From an uncultured bacterium (GTDB lineage Bacteria; Cyanobacteriota; Vampirovibrionia; Gastranaerophilales; Gastranaerophilaceae): a stretch of DNA of 64,000 nucleotides. The notes under the pieces were generated by a model. The model had not been told where the DNA came from, searched no databases, and worked only from the letters and a program-made list of their open reading frames with translations. Positions 1 through 8,360 of this stretch are shown here, one piece after another (positions within the stretch are counted from its first letter, which is position 1; each line of letters opens with the position of its first letter). The stretch spans positions 38,457-102,456 of the forward strand of contig CASFYV010000029.1 in the NCBI GenBank assembly GCA_949298985.1, given 5' to 3'. Made by a program: the position numbers and the translations under genes.

Positions 1-1352
1 TTCCTTTTCTAATTGCAGCATCAACAGCTTTTTTAATAGCAACGACATTAAAAAAAATAGTAAAAGGAACTTCTAGTATCAAAGGAATCAACGACATAAA
101 AAAATCGGAAGCACTATGTATTGTGACTTTTTCTTGGCTTTTCGCGGGTATTTTTGCGGCAATGCCATACATATTTTTTGGAATTTCCCCAATAAATGCT
201 TTATTTGAAGCAACATCAGGAATAACAACGACAGGTGCAACGGCTTTAACAAATTTTAATTATCCAAATGCTCTTTTCTTTTGGAGATCTTTCACGCAAT
301 GGCTTGGTGGAATGGGTATTATAGTCTTATTTATTGCAATTTTACCTCAATTTGCTATTGCGGGGAGACAACTATTTTTTGCAGAAGCTCCGGGACCAAC
401 TGAAGACAAATTTACTCCAAGAATAAAAAATACAGCAGCCGCTTTATGGAAAGTTTATGCAGGGCTTACATTATTAGAAATAATTTTACTAAAAATATCA
501 GGAATGAGTGGCTTCGATGCAATATGCCATTCTTTTTCATCACTTTCTGGAGGAGGTTTTTCTCCAAAAAGTGAAAGTATAATCGGATATTCTCATACAA
601 TTATGTGGATTATTACATTTTTTATGTTCTTTGCAGGCGTTAGCTTTAACTTACAATATAAAGCTTGGACTAAATTAAATCCTCTGTACCTATTTAAAAA
701 TGAAGAATTTAGAACCTATTTTTATATAGTACTTGTCTTGGGAATATTATTAACGTTTTCATTATTCTCAAATATGGAATATAGCTTATTTGACAGCCTT
801 ACACATTCATTTTTTGGAATTTCTACTTTAATATCTTCCACAGGATTTTGCACTGCTGATTTTGCAAAATGGGATTATGTAAGTAAAATTTTACTATTCG
901 CATCTATGATGGTAGGCTCTTGTGCCAGTTCCGCAGGTGGTGGACTTAAAATTATGCGTTGGCTTCTAATTTTCAAAATAATGAAAATTGAAATGACCAA
1001 AATATTACACCCCAAGGCTGTTTACAATATCAAAATAGGAAAATATTCCGTCCCGAAAGATATCATGTATCAAACTTTAATGTTTGTATCTTTCTATTTT
1101 ACAATATTAGCAGTATCAGCTTTTTTAGTTGCAATCATTGAAAAAAATACAACAATTGGAATTACAGGAAGCGTTACTACGTTAGGTAACATAGGTCCTG
1201 GCTTTGGTTCTGTAATAGGACCTTTAGGAAGCTTTGCACCATTACATAATTTATCTAAAATTATTTTAATTCTTGATATGTATATCGGACGTTTAGAGTT
1301 AATCCCATTTTTAGTTTTATTCCAAAAAGATTTATGGAACTGGAAACAATAA
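1..1352 (+). CDS. trkH: TrkH-family potassium uptake protein, 5' end outside the window
   Basis: Membrane subunit of a Trk/Ktr-type K+ uptake system. The frame is open from base 3, so the gene starts upstream of the window; a GTG at 123 is internal. About 449 residues are visible. All four selectivity-filter loops of the SKT superfamily can be seen: TTTGATAL (about nt 222-245), SSLSGGGFSP, SSTGFCTADF and TTLGNIGPGFG, each between hydrophobic helices. Family members are about 450-490 residues, so little is missing. The regulatory TrkA partner would be expected upstream, outside the window. Confidence 0.9.
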   Translation, partial: PFLIAASTAFLIATTLKKIVKGTSSIKGINDIKKSEALCIVTFSWLFAGIFAAMPYIFFGISPINALFEATSGITTTGATALTNFNYPNALFFWRSFTQWLGGMGIIVLFIAILPQFAIAGRQLFFAEAPGPTEDKFTPRIKNTAAALWKVYAGLTLLEIILLKISGMSGFDAICHSFSSLSGGGFSPKSESIIGYSHTIMWIITFFMFFAGVSFNLQYKAWTKLNPLYLFKNEEFRTYFYIVLVLGILLTFSLFSNMEYSLFDSLTHSFFGISTLISSTGFCTADFAKWDYVSKILLFASMMVGSCASSAGGGLKIMRWLLIFKIMKIEMTKILHPKAVYNIKIGKYSVPKDIMYQTLMFVSFYFTILAVSAFLVAIIEKNTTIGITGSVTTLGNIGPGFGSVIGPLGSFAPLHNLSKIILILDMYIGRLELIPFLVLFQKDLWNWKQ

Positions 1353-1413
1353 AATTATTTTCTCTTCTTTCGTGTTAAAATATTAAATAATACAAACAAA
1401 GAGGATTAAGAAA

Positions 1414-2022
1414 ATGTCTATAAAAAAAGTTGTAAAATATGGAGAAACTTCTCTTAGACAACCATCTAAAGAAGTACATAAAGTATCTCAAAAAATAAAA
1501 GTTTTAGTAGAAGACTTATTAGATACAATGTATAAAGAAAATGGAGTAGGTCTTGCGGCTCCACAAATAGGAGAAAATTATAGAGTTTTTGTAATTGATG
1601 TTTCAACAGGAGATGAACCATTAAATCCTATCGTTTTTATAAACCCTAAAATTATAAAAAAATCAGGTGCTGTAATTAGTCACGAAGGTTGTTTAAGTTT
1701 CCCCGAAGCTTTTACCGATGTAAGACGTTATGCAAATGTTATGGTTAAAGCTCTTGATAGAAACGGAAGACCATTCGTTCTTGAAGCTAAAGATGGAAGT
1801 TTACTTGCAAGAGCAATTCAACACGAATTTGATCATTTAGACGGTATTTTATTCATAGACCATGTAATTAATAGATTTGAAGCGGAAGAAGTCCTAAAAA
1901 AATGTAATCTTCCAAGTATCGATTTAGAAAAAATTCTTAATGAACCTGAATTACAAAAAGAAATCGATGTTTTACTGGAAGAAAAACTAAAAAAAGAAGC
2001 AGAACAAAAGAAAGAAAACTAA
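1414..2022 (+). CDS. def: peptide deformylase
   Basis: Removes the N-formyl group from nascent proteins. The three metal-site motifs are present in order: GVGLAAPQIG, EGCLSFP and QHEFDHLDG (HExxH type). At 202 residues it is longer than a typical 165-180-residue enzyme because of a Lys/Glu-rich tail after about residue 165. The ATG is preceded by AAAGAGGA. fmt follows 18 bp downstream, so the formylation and deformylation enzymes appear to be one transcription unit, a common arrangement. Confidence 0.95.
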   Translation: MSIKKVVKYGETSLRQPSKEVHKVSQKIKVLVEDLLDTMYKENGVGLAAPQIGENYRVFVIDVSTGDEPLNPIVFINPKIIKKSGAVISHEGCLSFPEAFTDVRRYANVMVKALDRNGRPFVLEAKDGSLLARAIQHEFDHLDGILFIDHVINRFEAEEVLKKCNLPSIDLEKILNEPELQKEIDVLLEEKLKKEAEQKKEN

Positions 2023-2040
2023 AGAAACTAGGTTTATAGT

Positions 2041-2970
2041 ATGATAAAAATTGTTTTTTTTGGAACACCAAGCATTGGACTAAAATCATTAGAATATTTC
2101 CACGATTCAAAAGAATTTGAGGTACTTGCAGTAGTTACTCAACCTGATAAACCTGCCGGAAGAGGACATAAACTTACAGCAAGCCCTATCAAGCAATTTG
2201 CTATAGAAAATAATATTCAAGTATTCCAACCTAAATCTATTAGAAAAGAGCCTGATATCATAAACGAATTAAAAAAACTTGAGCCTGACTTTTTTGTAAC
2301 ATTTGCTTTCGGACAAATTTTATCACAAGAAGTTCTTGATATACCAAAGTATGAAACTATAAATCTACATGTTTCTTTATTACCTAAATATCGTGGGGCA
2401 AATCCTATTCAGAGAGCAATTATAAATGGTGATAAAGAAACCGGGATTTGCACAATGATTACAGAACTCGGCCTAGATTGCGGTGATATTTGTCTTACAT
2501 ACCCTATAGAAATTACCTCCTGTATGAATTGTATGGAGCTATTTGAAATTTGTGCTGAAAAATCTCCGGAATTACTTGCTAAAACTTTAATCGGTTTAAA
2601 AGAAGGATCTATAAAACCGACTCCTCAATGCGAAAATGGAGTATGCTTTGCAGATAAACTAACAAAAGAAGAATGCAAAATTGATTGGAATAAATCAGCA
2701 GAAGAAATCCATAATTTAGTAAGAGGAATTTATAAATGTCCCGGAGCTTATTTTGAATTTAGGGATAAAATTATAAAAGTTATGCAAACAGAACCTATTG
2801 AAAACACAGAAGACAAAGACTCTCAAATAGGAGAGTTTGCACATATTTCAAAACACGGAATAGATGTCAAAACTGGCAACGGCTATTTAAGACTAATCAA
2901 AGTAAAGCCTGAAGGAAAAAGTGAAATGTTTGCAAGAGATTGGGCAAATGGTATTGGAGTTAGACAATAA
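2041..2970 (+). CDS. fmt: methionyl-tRNA formyltransferase
   Basis: Formylates initiator Met-tRNA using 10-formyl-THF. The N-terminal formyltransferase fold shows the SLLPKYRGANPIQRAI signature with the catalytic Asn/His region around residues 105-125. A C-terminal tRNA-binding domain follows (about 205-309). The length of 309 residues is normal. It lies 18 bp after def. Its stop directly abuts the stop of convergent dusB, with no space for a terminator between them. Confidence 0.95.
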   Translation: MIKIVFFGTPSIGLKSLEYFHDSKEFEVLAVVTQPDKPAGRGHKLTASPIKQFAIENNIQVFQPKSIRKEPDIINELKKLEPDFFVTFAFGQILSQEVLDIPKYETINLHVSLLPKYRGANPIQRAIINGDKETGICTMITELGLDCGDICLTYPIEITSCMNCMELFEICAEKSPELLAKTLIGLKEGSIKPTPQCENGVCFADKLTKEECKIDWNKSAEEIHNLVRGIYKCPGAYFEFRDKIIKVMQTEPIENTEDKDSQIGEFAHISKHGIDVKTGNGYLRLIKVKPEGKSEMFARDWANGIGVRQ

Positions 2971-3957
2971 CTAATTTTTAACTAAAATTCCATCCAATAC
3001 TTTTAAAATTTCATCTAAGTTATCCATCAAAACTAGTTCACCTCTTAATTTTGATGCTCCTTGAAATCCATTTATATAATAAGGATAAAATTTTCTTACA
3101 AATTTAATCCCAACATTTTCACCCCTGAATTCGACTTCTTTTAAAAGATGTTTTTTCATATATTCAACTTTTTCTTCCAAAGTTGGAGCAGATATATATT
3201 CACCAGTATTCAAATATTTTTCAATTCTACCAATTAATGTAGGATCACCTAAAACACCTCTACCTATTGCAACACCATCAGCCTCAGATTCTTCAAGACA
3301 CTGAACTGCGGTTTCTATTGATACAATATCACCATTAGCAAAAACCGGTATATCAACATTTCGTTTTAATTCTGCAATTTTCTTCCAATCAGCTTGACCT
3401 GAATACATTTGAGAACGAGTTCGTCCGTGAATTGTAATAAAATCTGCCCCTGCTTCTTGCATTTGTTGTCCAAATTCTACATAATTTAACTCATCAAAAG
3501 TATACCCTAAACGAAATTTTACACTCAAAGGAATTGTAATTTGAGATTTTACTGTCCTTACAATTTCTTGAGCCAGTTTAGGATTACGCATCAAAGCACA
3601 ACCATCAGTTCCTTTTACAACTTTATTTACAGGACAGCCCATATTAATATCTATCATATCTGCAAACTTTTGAAGATAATTAGCACAAGATGCTATCATC
3701 TGCGGCTTATGTCCACTTAACTGATAAGAAATAGGAGAATGATTATCATCCCTTGCCACCATATCAGTTTCTTTTACTTGTGTCAAAGCTTCTGAACTTA
3801 TCATCTCTGTTGTTAAAAGACAACTTTTAGAATGTTCTCTTACCAGCGATCTTAATACATAATCAGTAATTCCAGCCATTGGTGCAAGTGATACTCTGCT
3901 TGATATAAGGAGTTTTACATCTTTTGAGAATGTTTTTATCGTATTATCTTCAGCCAA
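2971..3957 (-). CDS. dusB: tRNA-dihydrouridine synthase (DusB type)
   Basis: FMN-dependent reduction of uridine in the tRNA D-loop. Visible motifs are LAPMAGITD near the N terminus, INMGCPVNKV with the catalytic Cys, HGRTRSQMYSG, and PVFANGDI and GVAIGRG for flavin/phosphate binding. The 328-residue length fits the family. The gene begins only 6 bp downstream of the TPR-protein stop, so the two are probably co-transcribed. Dus paralogue assignment (B versus others) rests on the motif wording alone. Confidence 0.9.
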   Translation of the reverse strand: MAEDNTIKTFSKDVKLLISSRVSLAPMAGITDYVLRSLVREHSKSCLLTTEMISSEALTQVKETDMVARDDNHSPISYQLSGHKPQMIASCANYLQKFADMIDINMGCPVNKVVKGTDGCALMRNPKLAQEIVRTVKSQITIPLSVKFRLGYTFDELNYVEFGQQMQEAGADFITIHGRTRSQMYSGQADWKKIAELKRNVDIPVFANGDIVSIETAVQCLEESEADGVAIGRGVLGDPTLIGRIEKYLNTGEYISAPTLEEKVEYMKKHLLKEVEFRGENVGIKFVRKFYPYYINGFQGASKLRGELVLMDNLDEILKVLDGILVKN

Positions 3958-3963
3958 TTATAT

Positions 3964-6093
3964 TTACCCCCCTATATATGGCTTTAAATCTTCCATCCTA
4001 CTTTTTGCATATTTTAAATATTCATCATCTGTTGTATAACTTGAAATAAACTTCTGATAATATTTAAAAGCCTCTTTATAATTTTCTAAAGTATCATAAT
4101 CAACTGCTAACATATAATTTGCAATTGGAAATTCATTAGAATATTTTAAAACATTTAAATAATCGTTAATAGCTAGTTTATGTTGCTTCTGCTCATCATA
4201 AATCAAGCCCCTATAATAATAAGCATAGGCATTTGAACTTTCTTTTCTCAAAACTTCATTAAATTTCAATAACGCATTTTGATAATTATTCTTTTCAAAT
4301 AAATCTATACCTTCATTCAATATCGAAACCGAACCGTTTTGAGTAACATAAGACAATAATTCCTTTGCCTCGGATTGAGGATTTAATTTTATAGCCTTAT
4401 TTAAATAATTTTCAGCTAAAGTCCAATTTTGCTGTTCTGAATACAAATACCCTATATAGTAAGGAATTTCAGCATTATTAGGATTAATTTTTTCAGCTTT
4501 TTTATAATACTCGATAGCATTATTATAATCTTCTAGTGCTTGATATGATGCAGCAACTCCCAACATAGAATCTTCTGTTGGAGGATTTATCGCTAAATAC
4601 TCTTGAATAGCTTTTTTATAATCCTTATTTTCATAACTGGAAGAAGCACTTGCTAATCTTGTTGAAGTCAAATCTTTTTGTACATCTTGCAAAGTCTTTA
4701 ATACTAAATTATTTGCAGGGAACTTAACTTTAGCATCATTTAAAACGGAAATCGCATTATTATAATCATCTTTGGCAACATAACAGATTGCTAAATTCAC
4801 ATACGCATCAACCTTTGAATTATTTTTACTTAACACAGATTTATATGCAGATATAGCTTCGTCTATTTTATTTTCTTTGTGTAATTTATAAGCATAATCA
4901 TATAACTCATCCACAGAACCATTCTGTACTAAATAGTCAATATATTCATTTGGAGTCAAAGTGTCTTTCATAACTCCTGCAATTTCGGCTTTCGCACCTG
5001 CATTATTTGGATCTATTGATAAAATTTTTTTATACAAACCCAAAGCCGTTTTACTATCACCCATTTCTTTATAAACTTGAGCTTTATACAACAACGCTTG
5101 AGTATTATTCGGATATAAAGTTAATACCGAATCATAAGATTGAATAGCTTTCTGATATTCTTTTCTTTGTTGAAACAATGTTCCTACATTTAAACGAGTC
5201 GTAACATTAGAAGGATTTAGTTGTTCCGCCTTACCATAATAACTTAAAGCTGTTTCAAAATCACCTTGAGCTTGTTTTATCGCACCGATATTTGCATTTA
5301 ATTCAGCATCACTAGGAGTTTGTGCCAACTTCTTTAAATAAATTCTCTCTAAAGCATACAAAACTTCCATATCGCCCTTAGAATTCGCTAAAGCTTCATT
5401 ATACTGAACAACTGCTTCATCAAATCTACCCAACTTATCTAAAGTTCTTGCATACTTCATCCTTAAAACCCCGTCATTTGGTTTTAAATCTAAAGCAATC
5501 TTATAGTAATCAGCCGAACGTGGTTCATTCCCCAAAAGTTTTAACAAATCTGCTATTTGAGAATTAGCATCAGCTGCAAATTTTTCACTCTCACCTGCTT
5601 TTAAAAACTCATATGCTGCCGCAGAAAAATTTCCAATTGCTCTCAATTCTTCCGCTTTATTATATCTTGACAATGCGGTAGTATCAAAACTTATAACCTT
5701 CAAACATTGATTTAAATTATCCGTAGCTGAAGCTATCATACCCGCTGAATTTTGTACAGACTGTTCCTTTGTCGGATACATTCTTAAATAAAATAATGCA
5801 CTTCTAAAATCGTTCGCAGCTTTTTCATAAATTTTTTCTTGATTAGCATAATAAGTAGCCCTAGCTAGATATGCATTAATTAGACCAATCCTAGCTGAAT
5901 TATCTAAATAATTTATCCTTAATGCTTTTCTAAATTCAACAATAGAAGACGAATACTGATTTTGCATCAAATAATTTTGTGCAGCATTATAATGTTCTGC
6001 AAAAGCTCCAGTTGGAGCTGAAAAAACAGGTAAAAAACTACAACCTACAAATAACGATATAAAACAAACTGTCCCTAAAAACTTTTTTCTCAT
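3964..6093 (-). CDS. secreted tetratricopeptide-repeat protein
   Basis: 709 residues: a Sec-type signal peptide (Lys/Arg start, hydrophobic core, likely cleavage after VFSA near residue 26), then about a dozen TPR units to the C terminus. Many units have the classic Tyr/Ala/Asn-Pro spacing, for example ALRIN, KALDLKPND, KILSIDPNN and KKAEKINPNN. It is a protein-interaction scaffold acting outside the cytoplasmic membrane; no catalytic motif is seen. A Cys at residue 18 (FVGC) is not a good lipobox because Phe occupies -3. No clear Shine-Dalgarno precedes the ATG. dusB follows 6 bp downstream. Confidence 0.75.
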   Translation of the reverse strand: MRKKFLGTVCFISLFVGCSFLPVFSAPTGAFAEHYNAAQNYLMQNQYSSSIVEFRKALRINYLDNSARIGLINAYLARATYYANQEKIYEKAANDFRSALFYLRMYPTKEQSVQNSAGMIASATDNLNQCLKVISFDTTALSRYNKAEELRAIGNFSAAAYEFLKAGESEKFAADANSQIADLLKLLGNEPRSADYYKIALDLKPNDGVLRMKYARTLDKLGRFDEAVVQYNEALANSKGDMEVLYALERIYLKKLAQTPSDAELNANIGAIKQAQGDFETALSYYGKAEQLNPSNVTTRLNVGTLFQQRKEYQKAIQSYDSVLTLYPNNTQALLYKAQVYKEMGDSKTALGLYKKILSIDPNNAGAKAEIAGVMKDTLTPNEYIDYLVQNGSVDELYDYAYKLHKENKIDEAISAYKSVLSKNNSKVDAYVNLAICYVAKDDYNNAISVLNDAKVKFPANNLVLKTLQDVQKDLTSTRLASASSSYENKDYKKAIQEYLAINPPTEDSMLGVAASYQALEDYNNAIEYYKKAEKINPNNAEIPYYIGYLYSEQQNWTLAENYLNKAIKLNPQSEAKELLSYVTQNGSVSILNEGIDLFEKNNYQNALLKFNEVLRKESSNAYAYYYRGLIYDEQKQHKLAINDYLNVLKYSNEFPIANYMLAVDYDTLENYKEAFKYYQKFISSYTTDDEYLKYAKSRMEDLKPYIGG

Positions 6094-6150
6094 AACTACA
6101 TATTACTATAATCTAAATTTATTGTGAATACGAAAGGAGTGGAATAGATT

Positions 6151-6180
6151 TTTGTAAAAATTTGTTAAATTTTGTAAATT
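6151..6180. promoter_or_regulatory. three 10-bp-spaced TTTGTAAA-type repeats (HLR1-like)
   Basis: Three direct repeats start at 6151, 6161 and 6171: TTTGTAAA, TTTGTTAA and TTTGTAAA, exactly one helical turn apart. On the minus strand adjacent pairs approximate the cyanobacterial HLR1 consensus (two (G/T)TTACA(A/T)(A/T) blocks with 2 bp between), with one mismatch in the middle block. They lie upstream of the secreted TPR gene (minus) and of the candidate small RNA (plus). RpaB binding is inferred. Confidence 0.45.
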
Positions 6181-6219
6181 TTTCTTGACAGCATGTTCCA
6201 TGTACAAAAAAAATATAGT

Positions 6220-6310
6220 AGCATGCATGTATCAACTATCCCCAAATCTCCTCCCAAAATTATAAAGAGATAACTTACACTGACTCAAAATATTGAGTCA
6301 GTTTTTATTT
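6220..6310 (+). ncRNA. candidate small RNA with CU-rich anti-Shine-Dalgarno segment
   Basis: A stretch of about 90 nt without a usable ORF ends in a strong plus-strand intrinsic terminator (6279-6310), although both flanking genes are on the minus strand, so the terminator has no annotated gene to serve. Upstream are TTGACA (6185-6190) and TATAGT (6214-6219), but their 23-bp separation is too wide for a standard promoter. The body contains TCTCCTCCC (6247-6255), complementary to Shine-Dalgarno sequences, as in some regulatory RNAs. Transcription is not shown. Confidence 0.4.
6279..6310 (+). terminator. intrinsic terminator of candidate small RNA
   Basis: 10-bp perfect stem ACTGACTCAA / TTGAGTCAGT with an AATA loop, followed by TTTTTATTTT. 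The T-run is on the plus strand only. Confidence 0.75.
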
Positions 6311-6323
6311 TGACTTTTTCCAA

Positions 6324-6512
6324 TTAAGCTAACAAATCTGAAAGTAAAATCGCATTTTCTTCTGCTTTTAAACTATTAGAAATACGATTACGCTTAATGT
6401 AAACTCTTAAAGCTTCTCTGATTAACTCACTTCTTGTTCTTTGTTCTGAATTTGCGATAGTGTCGACTTTACTCAAAAAATCGTTTGACATTGAAATTAA
6501 TACTCTTGCCAT
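6324..6512 (-). CDS. ribbon-helix-helix (CopG/MetJ-type) DNA-binding protein
   Basis: 62 residues: a short basic beta strand (MARVLISMS), then two helices with the RHH core (SEQRTRSELIREALRVYIKR). Such proteins are dimeric repressors, often of toxin-antitoxin or plasmid-type modules. The ATG at 6512 is chosen because GGAGG lies just upstream; an upstream TTG (6527) would place that Shine-Dalgarno inside the coding sequence. No toxin gene follows downstream; the next thing is the candidate small RNA on the other strand. The operator is unknown. Confidence 0.75.
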   Translation of the reverse strand: MARVLISMSNDFLSKVDTIANSEQRTRSELIREALRVYIKRNRISNSLKAEENAILLSDLLA

Positions 6513-6593
6513 ATTCCCTCCAATCAAGCTTATTATATCATATAAATAAATTATTACAATATTATATCTTGTTTATATTTCAAATGTAAAGAA

Positions 6594-6650
6594 TTTGTTA
6601 CATTTAATCAAAAAAAAGCAATTTTACTAAACTTAAATACTTTTTATATA
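6594..6650 (+). promoter_or_regulatory. putative promoter region shared in sequence with the 32386 gene
   Basis: TTTGTTAC (6594-6601), TAAACTTA (6628-6635) and ATACTTTTTATATA (6637-6650) precede the gene at 6676. The same three elements in the same order occur before the gene at 32386, and the 14-mer ATACTTTTTATATA is identical. The distance from the 14-mer to the ATG is 25 versus 26 nt. The -10 is probably the TATATA end; there is no GCCG-type sigma-28 -10 here. Function is inferred from the shared layout. Confidence 0.45.
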
Positions 6651-6675
6651 CAAGAGTATAAAACGAGGTCTTAGA

Positions 6676-8346
6676 ATGTATAACTTTTCATTTATAAACC
6701 ATGATATGTTAAGCCCTTGCTGGGGAGATTCTTTTAGATTAAATTATAATCTAGGTCTTTCTCAAATAGCTTCTAATGCTAGTTTATTTATGACACCTAC
6801 ATTCACACCTTCTACAATGTTTGAATACCCTATGTTTGGGATGTATGGCAATGGTCTATTAAATCCTATGATGGCTATTAATCAAACAATGCAAAGTTTT
6901 GGTGGCGGCTGGAATAACGGATTTAACTTTGGAAATTTCCAAAACTGGTTCAACACTAATCCTTGGAATTGTGGTGGTGGCGGAGGAAATAGTTCCAAAT
7001 TAACTGATAGTGAAAGAGAAGAATTAGCTAAAGTTAAAGATGATGTTGAATTCTTAAAAGGTTTATTAAAAGAAGTTAAAACAACAGCTAAAGATGATAT
7101 TGACAGAGACACTTTAAGAAAAATCGAATTAGCATTAACAAAATCTTCAAGTGCAAAAACTGAACTAGAAAGAAACAAAGAAATTTTAGCAAGCTTACAA
7201 GAAGCTTACAAATCTATTGATAAAGACATCGTAAAAAAAGTAACTCCTACATTAGTAGAAGTTAAAGGTGATTTATATGAATCAGGATTTGACTTTAGCA
7301 ATTCTGACAATAGCTACGAATTTGTACCAGATAAAGATCAAGTAGATAATACTTCTGATAAAGTTATTGCAATTTCTAGTGCAATAAATGATATTAGAAG
7401 TGCAAATAGAACTTGTAAAGAAGTTTCAGGTATTCAAAAGCACGAAGTTTTAAGAATATTAAGTGCTTGGAATGATCAACATAAATCAGATAATGAAAGA
7501 TCAATCATACGTGCTATAAATAAACAAATCAAAGGTATTACAGCCACAGATGAAAAGAAAGATGTTGTAACCGGAGTAATTAGCCCGCTTGCAACAGCTT
7601 TAATGCAACAAACAACTTCTATATTAAATAGTAATAGTAAAAACTTTGAAAAATCTGTAAAAGAAGCTGTTGAAAAACAAATTAAAGATTTAACAGATGC
7701 TTTAAATAAAGCAAAAGACGAAGCAAATGAAACAAACTTAAATGATTTAGCAGATAAATTTGAATCAGTTTATTTATCAGCAAGAAAAATCTCTGCTATG
7801 AGTGCTCAAAAAGCAGTAGCAAACAAATATAGCTTTGTTGATAAAATCGAAACAGGAAGAGAAGACGACGTATTTACAGATGAATTATTCAAAAAGGCAA
7901 CTATTGAAGATTTAAAAAAAGAAGGGTTCAATGGTGACGACTTAAAATTTGACAGCTTTAAACTTAAAAAGGCTAATACACCTGTTGATCCTAAAATTAC
8001 TCCAGAATTCTTAGAAGAAAAAGGTTCAAAAGTTACTCTTAAAAATGCAAGAAGAGTTACTTTAAGAGGAGATTATTACAAATATGATAATAAGTATTAC
8101 AAAATTGAAGATGGTAAAGCAAAAGAAATTACAGATGTAACAGAAGCTTCATCTACAGCAACAACAAAAGGGAATGAAAATAATGAACCTAAAAAAGAAG
8201 ACATAGTAAAAAATGAAAATAAAATCAAAGCATACAAAGATGGTGAAGAATTAGTTGGCAAATTCTACGAATATCAAGGCAAAATATATAAACTAGATAG
8301 AGAAGGAAACCCAGTTCAACTAAACGGCGTAACTAAAAAAGCTTAA
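6676..8346 (+). CDS. Gly/Asn-rich coiled-coil protein of unknown function
   Basis: 556 residues, family not recognised. Residues 1-110 are rich in Gly, Asn, Phe, Met and Pro, with no Sec signal peptide, ending in a GGGGG run. Residues about 115-400 are charged and helical, with coiled-coil character. The C terminus carries two related blocks of about 25 residues: DYYKYDNKYYKIEDGKAKEI and, near the end, KFYEYQGKIYKLDREGNPVQ. The EF-hand gene starts 14 bp downstream behind GAGGAG, so the two form an operon. The hydrophobic N terminus plus coiled coil is repeated in the protein at 32386, which also shares the promoter motif. Surface or secreted location is a guess. Confidence 0.7.
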   Translation: MYNFSFINHDMLSPCWGDSFRLNYNLGLSQIASNASLFMTPTFTPSTMFEYPMFGMYGNGLLNPMMAINQTMQSFGGGWNNGFNFGNFQNWFNTNPWNCGGGGGNSSKLTDSEREELAKVKDDVEFLKGLLKEVKTTAKDDIDRDTLRKIELALTKSSSAKTELERNKEILASLQEAYKSIDKDIVKKVTPTLVEVKGDLYESGFDFSNSDNSYEFVPDKDQVDNTSDKVIAISSAINDIRSANRTCKEVSGIQKHEVLRILSAWNDQHKSDNERSIIRAINKQIKGITATDEKKDVVTGVISPLATALMQQTTSILNSNSKNFEKSVKEAVEKQIKDLTDALNKAKDEANETNLNDLADKFESVYLSARKISAMSAQKAVANKYSFVDKIETGREDDVFTDELFKKATIEDLKKEGFNGDDLKFDSFKLKKANTPVDPKITPEFLEEKGSKVTLKNARRVTLRGDYYKYDNKYYKIEDGKAKEITDVTEASSTATTKGNENNEPKKEDIVKNENKIKAYKDGEELVGKFYEYQGKIYKLDREGNPVQLNGVTKKA

Positions 8347-8360
8347 AAGAGGAGAATATT

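Noticed and set aside
6185..6219. Standard sigma-70 promoter TTGACA/TATAGT for the small RNA
   Set aside because: The 23-bp spacing is outside the usual 16-18 bp, so it is not listed as a promoter.
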